From assembly GCA_022791835.1 (NCBI GenBank), contig JAAVZW010000064.1:78336-116890 (forward strand): DNA of 38,555 nucleotides. Reading direction: 5' to 3'. Positions 19,301-23,247 of the stretch are shown here, piece by piece (within the stretch, counting starts at the first letter, position 1; every line of letters begins with the position of its first letter). The translations under genes and the position numbers were made by a program. This DNA is from Clostridia bacterium (GTDB lineage Bacteria > Bacillota > Clostridia > TANB77 > CAG-508). The notes below the pieces were generated by a model, which worked only from the letters and a program-made list of their open reading frames with translations, searched no databases and had not been told where the DNA came from.

Positions 19301-21404
19301 AACAGGCAAAGAAACTACTATACAAGTTACAGTAACAGCACAAAATGGAATTGACAAAGAAGACTATATAATAGCAATCCTAGAAAAGGCATCAAATAAC
19401 AACCTAGACATAGTAAAAGTAAACGGTAAAATAGTAAACCCAGGATCAGACGGAGTATACAAAGCGGGAATCTCAATGCTAGACGAATGGGTAGAAATAG
19501 AAGCCACAGCAGAAGATACGTATGCAAGAACAACAATAAGTGGTATAGGACAAAACAGTTATATAGCAACTAAAAAAGACAGTGTAGAAGAAGGTATAGA
19601 AATATATGTTTACACAATAAAAGTAGTCTCAGAAGATGGACAAGAAGCGGAATACACCTTACAAGTAAAAAGACTAGAAATAAACTACAACATATTAAGT
19701 ATAAAAGTAGGAAAAAATGCAGAAACGCTTGAAGAAGTAACACTAGAATCAGACGGAAAATATCACTATAAGATAGACAGGGTAGAAGATGCAACTGTAG
19801 AAGTGGCCTTACAATCAGAAAAATCAAGTGTAGAAATAAATGGGAATAAACTAAATCCAACAACTGTAAAACTAGTAAATGAAATAACAGAAGTACCAAT
19901 AAGAGTAATAGCAGAAGACGGAAGTTATGAAGATACAATACTTGTAATAGAGAAAAAATCAAATGATGTAACTCTAAAAGAAATAAAAGGAACAAACATA
20001 ACAAAAGTTGAAAGAGAAGGCAACACAGTCTATGTACATATAGACGAAGACACGACTACAGTAAATCTAGACATAATACTAAATCACAAAAATGCTAAAC
20101 TGAAATTGTCAAACGAAGATACATGGGAAACAAATAACATAACAAGAGAAATAGACTTAAGTACATATGAGCAAGATGGGGGAAAAATTTTGGTAATAGA
20201 GGTTGTGGCAGAAGACGGGCAAACTACTGCTGAATACATTATAAACTTTACTAAAAAAGCGAATTTAGGGCTACAAAGCATAGTAGTAAATGGTGTAAAT
20301 ATAGGATACAATACAGAAGCAGGCAAATATGAAACAACTGTAGCAAATGGAAATAAGCCACTAATAGAAATAACAGCTAAAAATGCAAAAGAAACAATAA
20401 CACTAATAAACGAGGTAAATACAGCTGTTGCAACAGGAGTAGGAACTGTACAAAAAACAGAAAACTTAAGCACAACAAAACTGGTAAACACATACACAGT
20501 AAGAATAACAGCCCAAGATGAGGAAAGTTATGGTTATAAGGACTATATACTAGAAATACGCCAAAAATCAACAGATACGAGTATACAATATGTAAAAGTA
20601 GATGAATTAGGTACAATGCTCAGTGATGATGGATTAACTTACATAAGTGATGTATCAGAAAAAGATAGTTACCCATTAGAGATAAAACTAACAAATGAAA
20701 ATGCAAAAGTACGACTAGAAGATGAAGACGGAAACATTATAATAGAAGAACAAACAGGAATCTTAAAAGGAAATGTTACAATACAAAATGGAGAAACAAA
20801 AATCTTCAAAATAATAGTTACATCAGAAAACGGCGAAGAAAAAGCATATAACTTAAATCTGACAAGACCAAAAGATCTAAATTCTTATATATCAGGAAAA
20901 ATATTGACTGAAAATGTAAATGGGGAATACATATCGGACATAACTGTATATAGAATACTAGAAGAAGAAATAACAAATGAAAATGGAGAAACAGAGAGAG
21001 TAATTACAAAAGAACTATTTAAACAAACAAAAACAGAGTTAGACGGCACTTTTAAGATAACAATGTACAATAAGCTTACTGACAATAAAGATGTCTTAAA
21101 TGCCAAATATGAACTAATAGTTACAAAACAAGGATACTTAAGTTATACAATAAAAGAAATAATCATTCAAGAAGAAACAGAACATAATATAGGCGAATAC
21201 AATCTAATCGCAGGAGACATCGTAGAAGACGGAGAAATACAACTAGCAGATTTAGTAGCAATAAACGACCACTATGCAAGTCTATACACAGATGGATATG
21301 ACTTGAACGAAGATGGAGTAGTTGACCTAGTAGATAGAACAATCTTAAAGAAAAACTATGGCCAAAAAGCAGAAACAATAAATTGGACACAAATAATAAA
21401 ATAA
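9062..21404 (+). CDS. Giant RCC1-propeller / cadherin-like / dockerin surface protein A (10 predicted +1 shifts at CGG)
   Basis: Skipping one C at each of ten in-frame CGG codons (10289, 10293, 10354, 10367, 12249, 12733, 12875, 12936, 13930, 14180) gives one 4110-residue protein with no internal stop. Approximate order: signal-type N-terminus (1-40); leader module ending in an LxxxKYHKNLTI...MTARGTYN segment (75-230); Gly-rich domain (234-459); Ig-like group 2-like domain; RCC1 propeller I (558-865); leader module II (959-1088); Gly-rich II (1088-1317); RCC1 propellers II-V (1417-1721, 1833-2116, 2206-2555, 2651-2938), each followed by an Ig-like linker; cadherin-like beta-sandwich repeats (3036-3933); a carboxypeptidase-regulatory-like domain (3936-4041); and a dockerin-like pair of calcium loops (4043-4101). 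RCC1 blades show WGxNxxGQLGxG motifs. Secreted and surface-assembled, probably adhesive; no enzyme domain seen. The domain calls are strong; how the frame is restored is inference. Confidence 0.8.
10289..10292 (+). other. CGGT +1 site 1 (protein A)
   Basis: In-frame TCT|CGG|T. Skipping C10289 gives GGT (Gly). Four nt later the next codon is again CGG (site 2). Together they restore the GSGGGSVNIF motif of the Gly-rich modules. Confidence 0.75.
10293..10296 (+). other. CGGA +1 site 2 (protein A)
   Basis: After site 1 the next codon is GGT|CGG|A. Skipping C10293 gives GGA and then GGA TCA GTA AAT ATC (GGSVNI), matching 25976-25992 of paralogue B. Confidence 0.75.
10354..10357 (+). other. CGGT +1 site 3 (protein A)
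   Basis: In-frame AAG|CGG|T. Skipping C10354 gives KGGLG, in place of a conventional KRWIR reading. Confidence 0.75.
10367..10370 (+). other. CGGA +1 site 4 (protein A)
   Basis: In-frame GGA|CGG|A. Skipping C10367 gives GGDVSKCTNTNHGLMNGG, homologous to GGNVEKCQNNNHGAMNGG after site 8. Confidence 0.78.
10407..12299 (+). CDS. Protein A, segment 2: Ig-like linker, RCC1 propeller I, leader module II
   Basis: The restored frame really enters at 10368; ATG 10407 is an internal methionine without a ribosome binding site. It holds an Ig-like group 2-like domain (KEIILQPNETYQIDLNK ... AKTEGHTKLKITD), then a seven-bladed-type RCC1 propeller with IYTWGLNSKGQLGNG and VYMTGTGTKGELGN blades. A second Ig-like linker (YYMDIGETQEIKSIL) and the second leader module (KYHKNLTIEEGV, KKGMYICVLGDI) follow. 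Conventional reading diverges at CGG 12249 into an Arg/Ser/Lys-rich tail ending at 12299. Confidence 0.8.
   Translation: MNGGAGGDGSVTVNNIAPELNYEEKEIILQPNETYQIDLNKLGLVNKNPLQEYDTYGDIAYEILDTNIAEIDALRIITAKTEGHTKLKITDTTHNIETYIYIKVNQGTVPQIATGTNFTIALKKNGTVWSYGKGDLGELGTGKNDDTNIPEKIENLSNIAQISAGNSHVVALSETGEIYTWGLNSKGQLGNGENKNYNTPVKVDGLKNIIKVNAYKDISLALDKDGKVYIWGEGYSSFPMKLVTQNKFADISGDLLLSTEGFIYNIEDLENRANELTQISKISKGTEHAIALSVYGYAYTFGKDSGNGELIKRETITEHIAKNVYEIVAGEYTTFVKLETDEVLRAGHNANGKIGLGSIANTDKLTKIDIGKKIEVISRGLSKHTGIASEEGTVYMTGTGTKGELGNEQNINLTTYTKIGKNELEVEKDTYYMDIGETQEIKSILKNAFNLKIDGQDEEKTNFTYEIADTEKFSINNTNEVTALDYGKTKLEITHKITGISREVTLKVIKKMNDIIQGIRDSNLSDGEYEILVNDEIYNIELYNYYEDVTYTKDQGEIQLGNDTPDQTMLVVKYHKNLTIEEGVKLTAETRKKGMYICVLGDIVNQGEITMSKKRSISRRRTKCIFVEKY
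12249..12252 (+). other. CGGA +1 site 5 (protein A)
   Basis: In-frame AAA|CGG|A. Skipping C12249 gives KKGASVEEGQNVYLWKNIDD, matching the TYNxxGENVYLWKN element of the other leader modules. Confidence 0.8.
12283..12756 (+). CDS. Protein A, segment 3: Gly-rich domain II
   Basis: The frame is entered at 12250 through site 5; ATG 12283 overlaps the end of the previous frame and has no convincing ribosome binding site. Sequence: DDTYEYVPKDGASG, then Gly-rich repeats (GSGGQGASIINGLRGS, GGNSYSGGNGSGGIIITN, WFAGGGAGITGGNSS), closely parallel to segment 1. The conventional reading ends at 12754-12756 just after CGG 12733. Confidence 0.78.
   Translation: MWKNIDDTYEYVPKDGASGKDAFQPYYSGPGIAKGVYGNSGNGRQTGSGGQGASIINGLRGSAGSWMGASTGGNSYSGGNGSGGIIITNAPAVGPELTEATREKGGSAYAYDINANACWFAGGGAGITGGNSSYHNKNSANTDTKGEDGTRWTFDGI
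12698..12958 (+). CDS. Protein A, segment 4: end of Gly-rich domain II
   Basis: The useful part is 12734-12874 in this frame (GGLLMVYSDTLTNFGKISSE ... GGGGSG), followed after site 7 by 12876-12935 in the next frame (GGSVNIFTNYVINAGNLTAK) and, after site 8, by the frame of segment 5. Reading any one frame through gives a basic non-homologous tail. Confidence 0.7.
   Translation: MQIQIQREKMAHGGLLMVYSDTLTNFGKISSEGSKGAGANANTVFANTWRGSAGGGGSGRRKCKYIYQLCDKCRKFNSKTVAKVEM
12733..12736 (+). other. CGGT +1 site 6 (protein A)
   Basis: In-frame ACA|CGG|T. Skipping C12733 gives DGTGGLLMVYSDTLTNFGKI, the GTGGLLxxYxxxLxNxGxI motif of every Gly-rich module. Confidence 0.82.
12875..12878 (+). other. CGGA +1 site 7 (protein A)
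   Basis: In-frame GGA|CGG|A. Skipping C12875 gives GSGGGSVNIFTNYVINAGN, the same motif and the same module position as sites 1 and 2. Confidence 0.8.
12936..12939 (+). other. CGGT +1 site 8 (protein A)
   Basis: In-frame AAA|CGG|T. Skipping C12936 gives TAKGGEGGNVEKC, aligned with KGGLGGDVSKC at sites 3 and 4. Confidence 0.8.
12988..13980 (+). CDS. Protein A, segment 5: Ig-like linker and first part of RCC1 propeller II
   Basis: The frame is entered at 12937. MNGGNGGDGTITINELGSVL leads into an Ig-like domain (KEITIQKGENYVIEQDK ... IGTAKVKITDETNG), then RCC1 blades (VALKENGTVWQTG, ALDKDGNVYTWE, YSIGIGNLGQLGNG). The conventional reading diverges at CGG 13930 into an Arg/His/Ser-rich tail ending at 13980. 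Confidence 0.78.
   Translation: MNGGNGGDGTITINELGSVLNYPEKEITIQKGENYVIEQDKISYTKLNEMQTNSITIGNIIYELIEGQNITVDQSGNVITANIGTAKVKITDETNGYSTYLIINVIDNIAKADLKNGANHTVALKENGTVWQTGVDTEINLPIQLEKESGGDLENIIKIDAGENTGIALDKDGNVYTWEKTTKAKKVEGISNIRAVSAKGETFFAVNKDGKVYKWGDSKSGIEEITSKLRYIDTNGELLIGEDGRIYKISAPEEPVQFLKNICEISEGKDHSLFRTLEDKTYSIGIGNLGQLGNGIFENRKYPALVRTSEKPLERNTRHISRRYGKHSSR
13930..13933 (+). other. CGGA +1 site 9 (protein A)
   Basis: In-frame GAA|CGG|A. Skipping C13930 gives PLEGIRDISAGDMVSIAVDK, the usual 'I.xISAGxxxSxAVD' start of an RCC1 blade (compare YLENMIDISAGNKTSMAVSL in B at about 29512-29570). Confidence 0.82.
13958..14305 (+). CDS. Protein A, segment 6: RCC1 propeller II, late blades
   Basis: The useful part is 13931-14179: a blade with LGIVYAWGDNTNKKLGIEEV, matching NAYAWGENSNNKIGIEPV in B. 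From CGG 14180 the conventional frame becomes a Lys/Arg/Asn-rich non-homologous tail. Confidence 0.75.
   Translation: MVSIAVDKLGIVYAWGDNTNKKLGIEEVKTANPVELIKVQDKAGNELPLKKMEIVATYKDHSCISDEEGSVYTVRTKHKWRIRNRRYKLKRNLYKNRPKRNKNTTRRNKSPSKHK
14154..21404 (+). CDS. Protein A, segment 7: RCC1 propellers III-V, cadherin-like repeats, dockerin
   Basis: The frame is entered at 14181 and stays open for 7.2 kb without any in-frame CGG. It holds Ig-like linkers alternating with RCC1 propellers III-V (for example VYTWGKGENGELGNG, VWSWGTATHGELGS). About eight cadherin-like beta-sandwich units follow (18180-20870; pattern IKEVxVNGExA...GKxxYEI...VKAENGxxxTYTLxI). Next is a carboxypeptidase-regulatory-like domain (SGKILTENVNGEYISDITVY ... 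LDGTFKITM). A dockerin-like end (21200-21375) carries GDIVEDGEIQLADLVAIN and the canonical second loop DLNEDGVVDLVDRTILKKNYG. Position 3 of the first calcium loop is Val rather than Asn. Confidence 0.85.
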   Translation: MKKAQYTQFGLNTSGELGTGDINSRETFTKIDQKETKILPEEINLPVSTSKDIVIELCNSFNLKTDIAKGAETKVETRNGKEVLIEKYENVDNSLVTNIKKAQPNYKITGEKIGRTCIETENQDSNSKNTWINVISDENAKASAKVVNGNGFTVTLRSDGTIWSFGTLNGQNVPAIIKTKEEIIDISSGYGHIIFLGKSGKVYTLGINTHGQLGTGNSTTYYNPVELGLKDIVSITAIQDTSFAEDKDGKIYAWGNGYTKIPQETNVEYDFESRIGEKVEQISVGSECILILGKSGRAYKYSEGTVTSIKTDSNIVLEEIKEISAGYRYAVFVTKQGKVYMIGDNDYEKLGVSNDFEEGGIQESEYAILKEEMQNIERITAGYNHTAVYDKDGNVYTWGKGENGELGNGENFSSKEAKLVGQNLVQANTLGLTLEKGENFDIQANIDYFNLFIDKTSQVEYSVQDTDLATIDINTGKLTTTLAGRTTIIAREVGTNKKCIIPLRILENSQIEPMAETSGNHTIMLKANGTVWTFGIGKNGELGNGKNEISDEPVQVIFPEGTKIIQVACGEKHNLALDSEGNVWSWGTATHGELGSTVQVASTPSKITNLTNIRKIACGAHTSYAVTEKGEVYSFGLNENGEGGIGSYTSSIQVTKVKNLIGIIDIKAGKNHVIALKNTGEVYASGSNIYGELGRNSATTRKTKEFIKVPNLSDIVMIGAGDTHSMALNLDGNVWTWGSNIYKELGLNSIATSVQTPTKVDNLQNIRYIDGGKGTSIAIDKQGNTYTCGLNQNGELGLGTNQDAVTFKQVPNISNAIYASTGNTYTVLVKVDGSVWGTGDYAHGDEEIKSKTKGNTFIQIGNEETGLQETEITLKAGESKNITSECAYEFNLIYENANFKDSLTYNTLKQEIAEVDNVGVVTGIRVGTTRVNALSATFGKTYSVLVKVIPQDAVIAPKVEGGDNFGAIVKADGNIYTFGYNGDGRLALQNYETKDIPTKVDMQSVFKDISLGENFIIAMRQDGTVWASGNNKKGQLGDGTTKNNNRLTEVKGIKDAVKISAGRDFAQILDSYGNIYQIGGGYTNPVQVKKISGKVVDISCGVNQSTYVTSNGKVFGYGDILNGEMPNIETAVKSVCTQNSIIVLTSNGEVHEYTNNTLTQINIPKVIIDLKATENIVIYQTVDEETYIGTQKVITYGENTFGVGVGTTNTYIIENTGEVYAAGTNTYGSIGNGTRDDSTEHTLVGDRNVKIDPLNKTMTIGETENITLKGQQFNVFGDTDIINDYELEIDDDTIVGAHSVRPPGENVTLEITLTALSEGIANMTITDTVTGRKVTFKRKVERELTDDISIKEITATSKMPDGSLQEVTAKLIGGATMTYEVTVNNLTDISKIKATLNELESEVSVDGNAYKKLQNEKDITLTDDITEIKIHVKSEKGTIAEYTLIIRKEEVPWEPPEINIVEIYAQSGDKIYKAKKVVDENYEVRVPYELTEVDVTAITEYIKDKVQIGNTGIFVVNKDTQKVTLEGGTTEVPIKLQSEDGTVETECNLTIVKMSDNANLEKVEVDGEEAALGADGKYHYMMTQAKTSVAVKAISEQKAPAETYVTIDNSGYELYEKEKTTNITAKQTEVTIKVKAENGNIETYTLIIEGLPDDTTIKEVVINGEKATYIEGKNRYEIRSADTSYDIEVTLNDILATLKLGTNAEVAGSDQITITKTGKETTIQVTVTAQNGIDKEDYIIAILEKASNNNLDIVKVNGKIVNPGSDGVYKAGISMLDEWVEIEATAEDTYARTTISGIGQNSYIATKKDSVEEGIEIYVYTIKVVSEDGQEAEYTLQVKRLEINYNILSIKVGKNAETLEEVTLESDGKYHYKIDRVEDATVEVALQSEKSSVEINGNKLNPTTVKLVNEITEVPIRVIAEDGSYEDTILVIEKKSNDVTLKEIKGTNITKVEREGNTVYVHIDEDTTTVNLDIILNHKNAKLKLSNEDTWETNNITREIDLSTYEQDGGKILVIEVVAEDGQTTAEYIINFTKKANLGLQSIVVNGVNIGYNTEAGKYETTVANGNKPLIEITAKNAKETITLINEVNTAVATGVGTVQKTENLSTTKLVNTYTVRITAQDEESYGYKDYILEIRQKSTDTSIQYVKVDELGTMLSDDGLTYISDVSEKDSYPLEIKLTNENAKVRLEDEDGNIIIEEQTGILKGNVTIQNGETKIFKIIVTSENGEEKAYNLNLTRPKDLNSYISGKILTENVNGEYISDITVYRILEEEITNENGETERVITKELFKQTKTELDGTFKITMYNKLTDNKDVLNAKYELIVTKQGYLSYTIKEIIIQEETEHNIGEYNLIAGDIVEDGEIQLADLVAINDHYASLYTDGYDLNEDGVVDLVDRTILKKNYGQKAETINWTQIIK
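14180..14183 (+). other. CGGA +1 site 10 (protein A)
   Basis: In-frame GTT|CGG|A. Skipping C14180 gives VYTVGLNTSGELGTGD, an exact RCC1 blade motif; the glycine created is the conserved first Gly of the blade. B has VYSVGLNKNGELGTED at the same place with no extra C. Confidence 0.85.
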
Positions 21405-21410
21405 ACGAAT

Positions 21411-21448
21411 AGCTCTAACTAATAAAACATAGTTAGGGCTGTTTGTTT
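21411..21448 (+). terminator. Terminator of giant gene A
   Basis: AGCTCTAACT (21411-21420) pairs with AGTTAGGGCT (21431-21440), 10 bp with one G-U pair, 10-nt loop, followed by GTTTGTTT. It lies six bases after the stop codon. Confidence 0.85.
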
Positions 21449-21459
21449 GAAAAAATTAC

Positions 21460-21488
21460 TTGACAAATACTTTACTGCATGATAAAAT
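21460..21488 (+). promoter_or_regulatory. Promoter of the coiled-coil gene
   Basis: A perfect TTGACA (21460-21465), 17-nt spacer and TAAAAT (21483-21488). It gives the small gene between the two giants independent transcription. Confidence 0.75.
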
Positions 21489-21517
21489 TATAACACTAAA
21501 GAAAAGAGGTGAGAAAA

Positions 21518-21889
21518 ATGGAAAAACAAAAGCAAAGTACAGAAGAAAAAATTGATATAATCCTAAGCCAGGTGCTAACATTACAAGGTCAAATGACAAT
21601 AATGCAGGGGCAAATGAAAACAATGCAAGGCCAAATGAATACAATGGAGGAAAGACTAGAGGAAAAAATGAACAAGAAATTCGTAGAGTTTAAAGAAGAA
21701 CTAGATAAAAGCATTGACCAAAAGTTAGACCAAAGGTTCACAGAATTCAAAAGAGACTTAGGAACATTCTTAGGTGGAATCTTCCAAGAAGCAGAAGACA
21801 AAATTGATAAAAACGAAAGAGAAATAAAGAAACTACCATGTGTTAGTTTCAAAACAAGATTGAAAAAATTTGTATCAAAAACAAATTAA
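21518..21889 (+). CDS. Small cytoplasmic coiled-coil protein
   Basis: Start set at ATG 21518 (123 aa) because AGAGGTGAG (21505-21513) is a strong ribosome binding site directly upstream; an in-frame GTG at 21509 falls inside that site and is not a credible start. The protein is almost entirely helical: EEKIDIILSQVLTLQGQM, three perfect 7-residue repeats of QGQMxxM, then charged helices (EERLEEKMNKKFVEFKEELDKSI, DQKLDQRFTEFKRDL), GTFLGGIFQEAEDKID and a basic tail. There is no signal peptide or membrane segment. Such proteins in Bacillota resemble phage or mobile-element coiled-coil 'hypotheticals'; I do not recognise a family. It lies between two giant paralogues, with its own promoter. Confidence 0.75.
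   Translation: MEKQKQSTEEKIDIILSQVLTLQGQMTIMQGQMKTMQGQMNTMEERLEEKMNKKFVEFKEELDKSIDQKLDQRFTEFKRDLGTFLGGIFQEAEDKIDKNEREIKKLPCVSFKTRLKKFVSKTN
21584..21646 (+). repeat. Three 21-bp tandem repeats (heptad repeat) in the coiled-coil gene
   Basis: Three consecutive 21-nt units encode QGQMTIM, QGQMKTM and QGQMNTM, one coiled-coil heptad each. Copy number could change in whole heptads without loss of frame. Confidence 0.85.
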
Positions 21890-21930
21890 TTCATATTAAT
21901 TTAATTCTAAGATATATAACACCTAAATAG

Positions 21931-22008
21931 GGGATAGAGGTCTTATAAATAAACATTAAATCAAAGTGTTTATCTATAAGACCTCTATAATTGTATCCGC
22001 TGTATCCC
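21931..22008. repeat. Long imperfect inverted repeat between coiled-coil gene and gene B
   Basis: Arms of 19 nt at 21936-21954 and 21968-21986 match at 18 of 19 positions (AGAGGTCTTATA then RATAAAC), with a 13-nt loop. Outer arms GGGATA (21931-21936) and TATCCC (22003-22008) extend the symmetry. There is no T-run, so it may be a terminator of the coiled-coil gene acting without a U-tract, or a remnant of a small palindromic element. The rest of 21890-22110 shows nothing else beyond the shared upstream block. Confidence 0.6.
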
Positions 22009-22036
22009 TAATGAATTAACTAATTAATATATGAAT

Positions 22037-22125
22037 TGTAACAGAAAAGTAAGAAAAATGTCAAAAAATAGTCTGAATAATCCAAAACGTTCTTCCGTAA
22101 AGGACAAAAGAGCATATTTTCTATA
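22037..22125 (+). repeat. Upstream block 2, shared with the region before gene A
   Basis: Homologous to 8901-8992: TGTAAC, AATGTCAAAAAA, AAAACG, TTCCGTAAAGGA and TTTTCTATAT in the same order and spacing. In this copy the AAAACG arm has lost its exact partner and a different hairpin downstream acts as terminator. Confidence 0.65.
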
Positions 22126-22134
22126 TGCTTTTTT
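22111..22134 (+). terminator. Terminator upstream of gene B
   Basis: AGCATAT (22111-22117) and ATATGCT (22123-22129) form a 7-bp stem with a 5-nt loop followed by TTTTT. It probably ends read-through from the coiled-coil gene. Confidence 0.7.
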
Positions 22135-22140
22135 AAGGTA

Positions 22141-22169
22141 TTGTAATTATATAAAATAAGCATTATTAT
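22141..22169 (+). promoter_or_regulatory. Possible promoter of giant gene B
   Basis: TTGTAA (22141-22146), 17 nt and TATTAT (22164-22169), placed like the promoter of gene A relative to the shared upstream block. The ribosome binding site AAAGGAAG (22196-22203) lies 9 nt before ATG 22213. Confidence 0.45.
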
Positions 22170-22212
22170 TTTGATATAAATAATAAATATAAAACAAAGG
22201 AAGATTCTCAAA

Positions 22213-23247
22213 ATGACGAAAAAGCTAAAGAAAAGGATTAAGAGAATAAGTATAGGAATGACAATGTCTTTGCTTGGTATTACAACAGTAGTTGTTGTAA
22301 GCACCAGCTTTTTTGGCGTAGAAAAAGAAAATAGCTATATAACAGAAACAGTAGCTGAAAGCTACGAAGAAGAAAATATTGAAATAATAAAAGGAACTCC
22401 ATCATCAGAAGAAACTAAAAATCTAGATGGCATAAATGTAGCAGAAGATGGAGCAATAATTTGTGATAGCCTTATACAAGGAGCAAAAGAAAACAACCTA
22501 CCAGATGGAAACTATACATTTAGAGTAGTATGGGAAGAAAGTGGAGAAACAAAAAATAAAGATTATGCAGTAGAAATTATCAATTTTTATGAAGATGTAA
22601 TATATTCATTAGAAGAAGGTCAAACAGCCAAGACAATTTCTTTAGGAGATACCACAACAGAATATAAAACACTAATAGCAAAATATCATAAAAACCTAAC
22701 AATAGAGAAAGGAGTAACAGTCACAGCAAGTACAAATGGTGTATTAACTTACAAAAAAGGTATGCATATATGTGTACTAGGAAAACTAGAAAATAATGGT
22801 ACTATTTCAATGACAGCAAGAGGAACATATAACCAAGCAGGAGAAGATGTATATCTATGGAAAAATCTAGACAATAGCTACGAATATGTTCCAGCAGTAG
22901 GTGGTGCGGGAGCAGTAAAACATAGCTATTATAGTGTAAATGGTACAGAATCAAGAAGACATGGTGGAGCAGGAACAAACGGAATCAATCGCCAAACTGG
23001 TGGTGGAGGAGAAGGTGCAGTAAACCAAGGAGACACAAGTTCTAGATTTACTACATATTCAGGAGCAGGAAGCGCAGGAACATCATATTCAGGAGGTTCT
23101 GGTGGTGGAGGCTTTGACCTAAACTATAGAAGTACTACACAATATGCAAATGATGCACAACCAAATGGAGGAGCAGGAGGAGCAGGAAAAGGTTCAAGAA
23201 GTTCTTCAAGTTGGGCGTCTAGAGTACGGAGGTGGAGGAGCTGGTAA
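22213..23247 (+). CDS. Protein B, segment 1: signal peptide, leader module I, Gly-rich domain I
   Basis: MTKKLKKRIKRI plus a hydrophobic stretch is an export signal closely matching that of A. The leader module (LPDGNYTFRV, TTTEYKTLIAKYHKNLTI, MTARGTYN) and the Gly-rich start (GTSYSGGSGGGGF) follow. At CGG 23227 the conventional frame becomes an Arg/Trp tail ending at 23247. Confidence 0.8.
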   Translation: MTKKLKKRIKRISIGMTMSLLGITTVVVVSTSFFGVEKENSYITETVAESYEEENIEIIKGTPSSEETKNLDGINVAEDGAIICDSLIQGAKENNLPDGNYTFRVVWEESGETKNKDYAVEIINFYEDVIYSLEEGQTAKTISLGDTTTEYKTLIAKYHKNLTIEKGVTVTASTNGVLTYKKGMHICVLGKLENNGTISMTARGTYNQAGEDVYLWKNLDNSYEYVPAVGGAGAVKHSYYSVNGTESRRHGGAGTNGINRQTGGGGEGAVNQGDTSSRFTTYSGAGSAGTSYSGGSGGGGFDLNYRSTTQYANDAQPNGGAGGAGKGSRSSSSWASRVRRWRSW

